Assembly (NCBI GenBank): GCA_947428935.1
Contig: CANENS010000005.1
Location: forward strand, 1-64,000
DNA: 64,000 nt
DNA from: an uncultured Candidatus Saccharibacteria bacterium
Lineage (GTDB): Bacteria; Patescibacteriota; Saccharimonadia; Saccharimonadales; Saccharimonadaceae
Reading direction: 5' to 3'
Shown: piece after piece, positions 1 through 6,763 of the stretch
How positions within the stretch are numbered: position 1 is the first letter of the stretch
Layout: each line of letters starts with the position of its first letter
Made by a program: the position numbers and the translations under genes
The notes under the pieces: generated by a model
Told to the model about the DNA's origin: nothing
The model's input: only the letters and a program-made list of their open reading frames with translations
Databases searched by the model: none

Positions 1-55
1 GTAATTTTGTAATTTTGTAATTTTGTAATTTTGTAATTTTGTAATTTTGTAATTT
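1..55. repeat. 8-bp tandem repeat, about seven copies
   Basis: The unit GTAATTTT is repeated perfectly from the first base of the window, six full copies plus a seven-base partial one. The array is cut by the window edge, so its true length is unknown. It lies beyond the terminator of the adjacent surface protein gene. No gene is visible between it and the terminator. Confidence 0.95.
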
Positions 56-181
56 CATCTTTAACTGGACTTGGCATAAATATCAGATAATTGTCGGTGA
101 AAAATAATTTTAAAAATTGTCCTGTGCTGAATTCAGTGATTTTTGTATATTTTATTTTTTTGGTACTAGGTTTTATGTCAT

Positions 182-210
182 AAAAAAGCGGCCTCGTGAA
201 AGACCGCTTT
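182..210 (-). terminator. Rho-independent terminator of the BspA-like gene
   Basis: A 7-bp stem (AAAGCGG with CCGCTTT) lies just past the stop codon of the minus-strand surface protein gene. Read on the minus strand it is followed by a run of T, the expected form of an intrinsic terminator. Confidence 0.8.
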
Positions 211-224
211 GATTTTAAGGTGCA

Positions 225-3200
225 CTATTTTTTCGTTTTCGTGAGCTGTTTAAAACTTTTATTAAATTGTTTGTTAAACTCTGATTTGAAATAGTTGTCG
301 AAGGCTTTGTTGAACTGGGCCGCTCCCATTTTTTGGCCGAATTTTTGCCTGTACTGCGGTTTTAAGCTGGCTCTCAACTGCTTTCTCAGTTTAGTTTTTA
401 CCTTTGCCTTAACCTTGGTTTTACGTTTGGCGGTCAAAGGTTTTTTGAGATATGATTTGAGCTGCTTCTTCAGTTGTGGCTTGACTTGCTTTTTGAGTTT
501 GCCAGCGAGCTGAGTTTTGAGTTGTTTCTTCGCCATAGCGATTTCGTGTGCGCTCGGACTGCTTAATTTCGCGATGCTAACGGTTTGGCGATACTGACAA
601 ATTTTACAATCCCGATGCTTGCTACCTTTTTTCGCTGTGGTTGACTTCATATCAACCACCCAACTAGAATAGCTATGCCGCGCATAGCTACCACGTTTTA
701 GACAGCCCGGTACTGTGCATTTATGCCAGTGTGCGGTTTTGTCATACTTCCATTTGGCCGATAAATCATACGAGTGTATGTGCTCGGTCGGGTTGGGTTT
801 TCCGGTAGGTAATGGCATTGGGATTACTGCATACTCACCTTGACCGCAAACGATACATGCTCTATGTTTAGTGCCATCATGCTCTTTGGTCGCTTCCACA
901 TCAACTATCCATTCGCCAAAGATATGCTCGTTGTAACCGTCTTTTTGGCTGTTTTCTTTGGTTGGGCAAAGTTCGCTTTCGCATTCGTGCCAGTGATGAA
1001 GAACGTCGCGAGACCATTGTGCAGACCAAACATGTTGATGCTCGATTGGTTCTGCGGGAGTCGGATCGATGGTGGGTGCTGGTGGGTCTGGCATGGTAGT
1101 TGGCTTGGCTGGTTCACTCGGCGTCGGGATTGGTGTTCCGGTCACGCTGGGATTCGGCGTTGGAGATACAACTGGCGTGTTGGTTGGTGTAACGGACTCT
1201 TCTAATGCTGGAATTTCCGTGTCTTCACGATAACCACACGTCGAGCAAACGCGATGTTTACTACCCTTTTGCCCAACGGTTGCTTGGCTGTCGATCACCC
1301 ACTCACCGAAAATATGTGCTGTGTAGCTGTCCTTTTCGGCATTATTCGTAATCGGGCAATCTTCGGCTTCACAATCATGCCAATGGTGCGTTTGGTTGTA
1401 GTTCCAATTTTTTAACCATTGGTGCATGTGTTCGGCCGGAAGATCTGGCGTCGGATCAACAGGAGTAGGGCTTGGGTCAATCGGTGTCGGATCAACTGGA
1501 GTGGGATCCACTGGTGTTGGATTGATGGGTTTGTCCACAATCGGAATTTCTGTGTCTTCGCGATAGCCACAAATAGTACAATCACGATGCTGACTTCCTG
1601 CTTGCTCAGTAGTCGCCTCTACGTCGACTATCCATTCACTAAAAATGTGTTCGTCGTAGCCATTTTTCTCCGCGTTTTCGGTAACTGTACAGTCCTCAGA
1701 TTCACACTCATGCCAGTGACTATTCTCGTCATGACTCCAGTTTACAGACCACTGATGTTCATGTGCTGGTGGATCGATTGGCGTGGGATCCACTGGTGTC
1801 GGATCGACTGGTGTTGGGCTGGGGTCCGGGTCTATTGGATTGATGTCTCCCGGATCATCAGGATCAACTGCAAATGGATCGTCAAACTCCACATTGTATT
1901 GTACTACAGTCCCCGTGGACATTAGTGAAGCCTTGAGGTACGGGGTCAACATTTGGCTCCATGCTGCTTCGGTGCCGCCGAACATAATCGTCCCCAATAC
2001 TCTACAGGATGCGAAGGCATCGTCCCCGATCTCAGTAACGCTAGCGGGTATATACAGGCTGAACAATGACGAGCAGGATCCAAACATACCGGAGCTGATT
2101 TTGGTAGCCGATTGCGGAAGGGTGACGCTCATCAAACGCCAGCATTGCATAAAGATATTATCGCCGATCTCCACACTATGACTTCCCGGTGCGAAACGCA
2201 CGCTTTTCATCATCTCGCAGCTCATAAAAGCTCCGGCTCCGATCGATGTAATAGTTGATGGAAAGTCAATGTATTCCAGCGAAGTACAACCACGAAAAGC
2301 TTGGTCACTAATTACTTTGACTCCTTCGGCGACGCTTACCGATACTAGGTTTGCGGATTCATAAAAAGCACTGTGTCCAATATTCTCCACGCCGCCTGGA
2401 ATTGTAACATTGATTAAAGCGGATTCGCGGAAAGCACCTTGGCCGATGTTTTTTACGCTATTTGGGATGTAAACATCCAGGGCGTTGCTTTGGTAAAAAG
2501 CGTTATCGCCAATATTGGTAATGCCGTTTTCGAGCACAATAGTACTAATAGCAGCTTTGTGTGTATCCCATGAAGGTCGTTTGCTGGAATCGGTTGTATA
2601 GTTTGGCATATCTCCTGTTCCGGAGATGGTCAATGTGCCGCCTCTGGTTAATTCCCAAGACAAGTTCCCTTCAGTGCCACTACTGGTAACTTCGTTAATA
2701 TCGCCTTCGTCGGGCGACACAAAGTTAGTCGGGTAGCGCGTGATAGCGAAATCGGATTGCATAACCTCCTCTTTGCCGATCGCGCGTCCCCAATGGACCG
2801 ATTTGTTGTAGTTACCTTCCGCCACAATTACGCCAGCAGGGCTTTTTTGCAAAATAATTACAAAATGGCTGTTGCCGTTAGTGCGCAGAATGTCGCCAAC
2901 TTTTAGTTCCTCGAAAGTAAATTGCCCCCGGTTCTTCATCCGGGCCGGTAAATTTCCGAATGCTTCGTCGCTCAGGATGAAAACGAAGGCTGCGCAACCG
3001 ACACCGCGGTCTACGCCGTTCAGCCTGCCACCTTTCCAGATATAACTATCGGCTTGGCCATCACGCCCATAAGGTGTGAAGTTGGTCCAAGCTGTGCCTT
3101 CGGGGTATTTGGTTTTGAGCGCAATCATACTCTCATAGGCTTCTTGGTAGCTCGGGCAAACCGACTTAGTGGTGTTTCCCACTTTAGCTGCCTGTTCGGT

Positions 3201-3329
3201 CGAAGTGTCGGATTCGACAATGGCCTGATCATTTGGCTCGGCCCACGTAATCGCTCCCACGGAGGAGAGCGACATGACGAGGGTAAGAAAGATCGGCAAT
3301 ACGCGTTTTCTTAGTTTCCTCAGTTTCAT
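225..3329 (-). CDS. Secreted multidomain surface protein: NlpC/P60-like domain, BspA-type LRRs, Cys/His repeats, basic tail
   Basis: A 1034-residue exported protein. It opens with a signal peptide (residues about 1-30). Residues about 55-205 resemble an NlpC/P60-like cysteine amidase domain, with a Cys near 113 (GVGCAAFVF) and a His near 155 (SHFVII). BspA-type leucine-rich repeats follow (about 223-455). Proline-rich linkers then separate four copies of a Cys/His module starting near 524, 634, 766 and 851, each with HxHxW, HWHxC and a late CxxC. The tail from about 926 is almost all Lys, Arg and Gln. A strong AAGGAGG box precedes the ATG. Likely role: cell-wall or host-surface contact, with possible peptidoglycan cleavage. 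The peptidase activity is inferred from the spaced Cys and His only. Confidence 0.85.
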   Translation of the reverse strand: MKLRKLRKRVLPIFLTLVMSLSSVGAITWAEPNDQAIVESDTSTEQAAKVGNTTKSVCPSYQEAYESMIALKTKYPEGTAWTNFTPYGRDGQADSYIWKGGRLNGVDRGVGCAAFVFILSDEAFGNLPARMKNRGQFTFEELKVGDILRTNGNSHFVIILQKSPAGVIVAEGNYNKSVHWGRAIGKEEVMQSDFAITRYPTNFVSPDEGDINEVTSSGTEGNLSWELTRGGTLTISGTGDMPNYTTDSSKRPSWDTHKAAISTIVLENGITNIGDNAFYQSNALDVYIPNSVKNIGQGAFRESALINVTIPGGVENIGHSAFYESANLVSVSVAEGVKVISDQAFRGCTSLEYIDFPSTITSIGAGAFMSCEMMKSVRFAPGSHSVEIGDNIFMQCWRLMSVTLPQSATKISSGMFGSCSSLFSLYIPASVTEIGDDAFASCRVLGTIMFGGTEAAWSQMLTPYLKASLMSTGTVVQYNVEFDDPFAVDPDDPGDINPIDPDPSPTPVDPTPVDPTPIDPPAHEHQWSVNWSHDENSHWHECESEDCTVTENAEKNGYDEHIFSEWIVDVEATTEQAGSQHRDCTICGYREDTEIPIVDKPINPTPVDPTPVDPTPIDPSPTPVDPTPDLPAEHMHQWLKNWNYNQTHHWHDCEAEDCPITNNAEKDSYTAHIFGEWVIDSQATVGQKGSKHRVCSTCGYREDTEIPALEESVTPTNTPVVSPTPNPSVTGTPIPTPSEPAKPTTMPDPPAPTIDPTPAEPIEHQHVWSAQWSRDVLHHWHECESELCPTKENSQKDGYNEHIFGEWIVDVEATKEHDGTKHRACIVCGQGEYAVIPMPLPTGKPNPTEHIHSYDLSAKWKYDKTAHWHKCTVPGCLKRGSYARHSYSSWVVDMKSTTAKKGSKHRDCKICQYRQTVSIAKLSSPSAHEIAMAKKQLKTQLAGKLKKQVKPQLKKQLKSYLKKPLTAKRKTKVKAKVKTKLRKQLRASLKPQYRQKFGQKMGAAQFNKAFDNYFKSEFNKQFNKSFKQLTKTKK

Positions 3330-3481
3330 ACTAATACCTCCTTCTTGTTAAGGTGCAAATCGACCCTGTATTAGGGCCTTGGGTGATATCCTCGGGTGAG
3401 GACGGTGACAAACTGGAAAAATGGTTTTCCCAGCTGTATGGTTTACCATTTGCTATATTAGGTCACAAACCATACTATTGT

Positions 3482-3510
3482 ATTATAGCGTTTTCCTCAG
3501 TAGAAAGCAA
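3482..3510 (-). promoter_or_regulatory. Promoter of the BspA-like gene
   Basis: On the minus strand TTGCTT (3505-3510) and TATAAT (3482-3487) are 17 bp apart. The transcript would have a leader of about 145 nt with a possible stem-loop (CTGGGAAAA pairing with TTTTCCAG near 3411-3431) before the ribosome binding site. Confidence 0.7.
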
Positions 3511-3540
3511 GCTATACTATTATCAAGGCTGAATACTGGG

Positions 3541-3751
3541 CTTGTCAAACCCTTTGTTGTATTTTTTATCGACGGAGGAGTCCGAGTGCAGAACTTAAAC
3601 AATTTTTAAGTTCTACGGAGGCGACGACTGGCGCCTAGGACACGCAGTGTACGACAACATTTTCAGCAAAAACTACCGAAATTGAATAAATTTTTTATAC
3701 AAAACCTTGATTTTTTAGTCTATGTGTGCTATAATAGAAGGATAGGTTGCT
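3541..3751 (+). repeat. Left arm of a perfect 211-bp inverted repeat
   Basis: This arm is the exact reverse complement of 5711-5921 by base-by-base reading. It holds a small stem-loop (AGAACTTAAA with TTTAAGTTCT), a GGCG/CGCC hairpin, and at its inner end a copy of the recurring promoter pointing inward. The 1,959 bp between the arms carry a DUF2130 gene and a NUDIX gene. Confidence 0.95.
3707..3746 (+). promoter_or_regulatory. Recurring promoter, copy 1 (inward-facing, no sense gene)
   Basis: TTGATT, a 17-bp spacer ending GTGTGC, TATAAT, then TAGG seven bases later. It lies inside the inverted repeat arm. Transcription from it would run antisense into the end of the DUF2130 gene; no plus-strand gene follows. 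Confidence 0.75.
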
Positions 3752-3789
3752 CTTTGTAAGATAAAAACGTTAATTCCGCACGGTACTAG

Positions 3790-5181
3790 TCAGGCTGTCT
3801 TATCTAGCTCTTTAAACTTGGCGGTCATAGTTTGGTTACCGCGAGTTAATTTTTTAATCGTCAAATCATCCAATTTTTTATTGGCAGTTTCGAAATTTTT
3901 GACCGTTTGAATAAGGGCGTCGCGAGTGTTTTCGAGCTTCTTGATGCTGGTTTCAATTTCCGTGATCGCTTTGTTGAAATTCTTGCTGGCTCGTTCAGAA
4001 TTAATACCAAAACTTTTTTTCCAATTCTCGATGCGATCTTCGAAGTTAGTAATGTCAAGATTTTGTTCTTTGATCGAGGCAAGCTCGGCTTTGTAACTGA
4101 GAGTGCCGAGCGCGGCATTGCGCAGCAACGTAATCATAGGGATGAAAAATTGCGGCCGAATTACGTACATTTTTTCAAAACCAGATTGAAAAGAAACGTC
4201 GACAATGCCAGTATTATAAAAATCGCTGTTTGACTCTAGTAGGCTGACGAGAACGGCGTATTCGCATTCTTTCTCGTGGCGGTCTTTGTCTAGCTCTTTG
4301 AAAAAATGCTCATTTTTGTGTTTGGTGGCGGTGGTGTCGTTTTCGTTTTTCATTTCGAACATAATGGAAATGATCTCGTTGCCGTCTTGGTCTTTTTCGC
4401 GATAAACATAATCGCCTTTGCTACCGGTAGTTTTAGAAACGGCATTATCTTTTTCGAAATAGGCGTTTTGGAAACCGGTGGCACGGAGTTTATTGAATTC
4501 ATTTTCGCAATGTTGTTCGAGTGATTCGCCGACCATCTTGGTGCTGAGTCGCGCTTTCATATCTTTGAGTCGTTCGATTTCTTCGTCTTTGAATTTTACC
4601 AAGCCTTCGTATTTATCCTTGAGCATCAGCTTAACATTCTCGGTTTCCTGTGCCTTGGACTTGAGGTCATTTTTGAGTTGATCGCGTTCGCGTTCGATCG
4701 ATGAGACTGCTTTCGTAATGGCTAGCTCTTGTTCAGTCTTGGTTTTTTCGAGCAGCTGAGTTTTTTCGAGCTCGCTTCTTTTGAGATTGGCTTCGAGCTC
4801 ATTCAGTTTTAACTTGGCGTTAGCAAGGGTGTGCTGAAACTCGTTGCGGATTTTTTCTTCGGCTAATTTAATTTCGGCGGCCTTGTTATTGAGTAGACTT
4901 TGCTCGCGAGTTTTTAGTTCTTTGATAGCGTTGTCGCGTTCGTTTTGCAGTTTTAGCAAGTCGGCTTCTTTTTCGGAGAGGATTTTTTGTAGATTATTTT
5001 TGGTATTAGCTTCGGCGAGTTTGATGGCTTCGGCTTTTTCTTTTTCAAAAGTGTGTAGGCGTTCGGATAATTCTTGTTTGAATTCTTCGTCGCGCACTTG
5101 TTTAACGATATTGGCATAGCCGCTGGCGTCAATTTTGAAAATTTTTCCACAATGGGGGCATTTGATTTCTTTTTCTTCCAT
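3790..5181 (-). CDS. DUF2130 family coiled-coil protein, possible nuclease fold
   Basis: A 463-residue protein of the DUF2130 family. A short CPHC motif stands at residues 8-11, where a zinc ribbon would begin. A long coiled coil rich in Glu and Lys covers about 25-215. The conserved core follows (about 215-370, beginning near VGESLEQHCENEF), with GDY and then FEMKNE, which resembles the D...ExK pattern of PD-(D/E)xK nucleases such as RmuC. A second helical stretch closes the protein. Nuclease activity is inference. The gene is transcribed divergently from the neighbouring NUDIX gene, and both lie inside the 211-bp inverted repeat. The start follows a GGAA box. Confidence 0.8.
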   Translation of the reverse strand: MEEKEIKCPHCGKIFKIDASGYANIVKQVRDEEFKQELSERLHTFEKEKAEAIKLAEANTKNNLQKILSEKEADLLKLQNERDNAIKELKTREQSLLNNKAAEIKLAEEKIRNEFQHTLANAKLKLNELEANLKRSELEKTQLLEKTKTEQELAITKAVSSIERERDQLKNDLKSKAQETENVKLMLKDKYEGLVKFKDEEIERLKDMKARLSTKMVGESLEQHCENEFNKLRATGFQNAYFEKDNAVSKTTGSKGDYVYREKDQDGNEIISIMFEMKNENDTTATKHKNEHFFKELDKDRHEKECEYAVLVSLLESNSDFYNTGIVDVSFQSGFEKMYVIRPQFFIPMITLLRNAALGTLSYKAELASIKEQNLDITNFEDRIENWKKSFGINSERASKNFNKAITEIETSIKKLENTRDALIQTVKNFETANKKLDDLTIKKLTRGNQTMTAKFKELDKTA

Positions 5182-5219
5182 AGTTTCCTTCCTCGTTCAG
5201 TTTATTATAGCAGAAACTC

Positions 5220-5250
5220 GGGTATGCTATAATGGGATTTAGATAAAAAG
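5220..5250 (+). promoter_or_regulatory. Promoter of the NUDIX gene
   Basis: A TATGCTATAAT extended -10 element stands about 30 bases before the NUDIX ATG, and an AAGGAG ribosome binding site follows. No good -35 box is seen. Confidence 0.5.
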
Positions 5251-5260
5251 GAGATATTAG

Positions 5261-5695
5261 ATGCCGATAATTGTGGGTGGAGTGTTAGAAAAGGATGGGA
5301 AATATTTGTTGGTGCAGGAGGCACAAGAGAAGTACCGTGGTAAGTGGAATTTACCAGCCGGACATTTGGACCCGGGTGAGCCCTTGCGCGAAGGCGCGAA
5401 ACGCGAGATTTTGGAAGAAACTGGTTATGAAGTGGAGCTCAGCGGTATTTGCCAAGTTTCGAATGACTATGGGCTGGATGACGTCTTGGTACATATTGTT
5501 TTTGCAACTAATATCCTGAGCGGAGAAATCAAAATCGATCCGGCGGAGATTTTGGACGTGAAGTGGTTAAACTATGAAGAGATCTTGGCGATGCGCGAGC
5601 AGCTGCGCAAAGAAAAATTTATCCTTGGTGCCATCAATAACCTAAGAAAGGGTATAATTGCTCCGGCGGAGCTAGCACTCGAATACCGGAGCTAG
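5261..5695 (+). CDS. NUDIX hydrolase
   Basis: A 144-residue NUDIX protein. The NUDIX box GX5EX7REUXEEXGU is complete: G39, E45 and the REILEETG segment are in register (GHLDPGEPLREGAKREILEE). Family members cleave a nucleoside diphosphate linked to another group, using a divalent metal bound by the box glutamates. The substrate cannot be told from the sequence. The ATG follows AAAAAGGAG at a good distance. The gene is divergent from the DUF2130 gene, and its stop lies 15 bases before the right arm of the inverted repeat. Confidence 0.9.
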   Translation: MPIIVGGVLEKDGKYLLVQEAQEKYRGKWNLPAGHLDPGEPLREGAKREILEETGYEVELSGICQVSNDYGLDDVLVHIVFATNILSGEIKIDPAEILDVKWLNYEEILAMREQLRKEKFILGAINNLRKGIIAPAELALEYRS

Positions 5696-5710
5696 GATTA
5701 TGGCCGTATA

Positions 5711-5921
5711 AGCAACCTATCCTTCTATTATAGCACACATAGACTAAAAAATCAAGGTTTTGTATAAAAAATTTATTCAATTTCGGTAGTTTTTGCTGAA
5801 AATGTTGTCGTACACTGCGTGTCCTAGGCGCCAGTCGTCGCCTCCGTAGAACTTAAAAATTGTTTAAGTTCTGCACTCGGACTCCTCCGTCGATAAAAAA
5901 TACAACAAAGGGTTTGACAAG
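5711..5921 (-). repeat. Right arm of the perfect 211-bp inverted repeat
   Basis: Exact reverse complement of 3541-3751; the identity stops abruptly at both ends of both arms. The arm begins 15 bases past the NUDIX stop and ends 59 bases before the NERD gene's stop. It carries the mirror copy of the inward-facing promoter. Confidence 0.95.
5716..5755 (-). promoter_or_regulatory. Recurring promoter, copy 2 (inward-facing)
   Basis: Mirror image of the element at 3707-3746, identical in sequence. It points toward the NUDIX gene and would give antisense RNA to it. Confidence 0.75.
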
Positions 5922-5980
5922 TGTAGTGCTCTTTGGGTAATAGCTGTTTCAATAATGCGAGGATTTTTAGTCGGTTAGAT

Positions 5981-6760
5981 CTAAAATATTGGGGTCGAAA
6001 CTTTGAGGATGCGCGTGGTTTGCTCACTTTCCTCCTCGCGCAATTCGTCGGGTAGTTTCGCGACGTGGCGCAAACGTTCGTATTCGGTGGTGCGGAAGCG
6101 GGCGCGGCGGATTTTGGCGCAAATTTGCGCAACTTCTGCATCACTCAAGGCGATTTCTTGTTGCTGGATTTGCTCGATAATGGCAGGCACTTGGATTTGA
6201 CGGCAAACATAAGTGTTTTCACTGGTGCATTCTATTTTTTTGAGCTCGGCGTCGCTCGGGAAAACTACGACGGAATAAAATTGTGTGTCGTTTGGCAAAA
6301 AGTGTTGAAGATGGCGAATGTGTTGCTGGTTTTGGCGGATTGGGTTAAAAAAGTAGTGCTTTTCATTGCCGTATGCGAGAATTTGGGTCCATTTCAGGTT
6401 GCGTTCACTGCCAAAAACCCAGCCGCTGTAGCCTTTGGACTCAAAAACGAAAATCCCGCTACGGTTCACAGCGAGACAGTCGACCTGGGTAGTGGCCTCG
6501 TTGGAGCGAGTGAAATAATTGTCGAGGAAAATTTGGGTGGGCGGAAAGAGCCGGCGCAGGCAAAAAGCGAGGCGGAACTCATCGGGCGTGAGTTCGACCG
6601 GGTAGGGCGAATATATCTGGAGGCGATGAATCTGGTGAAGCGGAGCGTTCGGCGCGAGGTTTTCAAGTCGGCGCCATTCGGCCAAACTAGGACTGGAAGG
6701 TGGGCTGGTTTTACGAGCTTGGCCGTGGGCGGATTTCGCGCCGATACGCATGAATTGCAT
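5981..6760 (-). CDS. NERD domain protein
   Basis: A 259-residue protein with a nuclease-related domain (NERD) at about residues 55-180. The family pattern is visible: a D in TQVDCLAVNRSGIFVFESKGYSGWV, followed by the ExK of FESKG. The N-terminus is basic and has no signal peptide. NERD proteins are thought to act on DNA, but their role is mostly untested. The ATG lies 3 bases past the stop of the fibro-slime gene, so the two are probably one transcript. No strong ribosome binding site is seen, which fits translational coupling. Confidence 0.8.
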   Translation of the reverse strand: MQFMRIGAKSAHGQARKTSPPSSPSLAEWRRLENLAPNAPLHQIHRLQIYSPYPVELTPDEFRLAFCLRRLFPPTQIFLDNYFTRSNEATTQVDCLAVNRSGIFVFESKGYSGWVFGSERNLKWTQILAYGNEKHYFFNPIRQNQQHIRHLQHFLPNDTQFYSVVVFPSDAELKKIECTSENTYVCRQIQVPAIIEQIQQQEIALSDAEVAQICAKIRRARFRTTEYERLRHVAKLPDELREEESEQTTRILKVSTPIF

Positions 6761-6763
6761 ATT

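Noticed and set aside
840-2181. Long plus-strand frames opposite the BspA-like gene
   Set aside because: They mirror the repeated proline and Cys/His modules and have no start signals.
3790-5695. Composite transposon between the inverted repeats
   Set aside because: No transposase, no target duplication at the outer ends, and the arms are far longer than typical terminal repeats.
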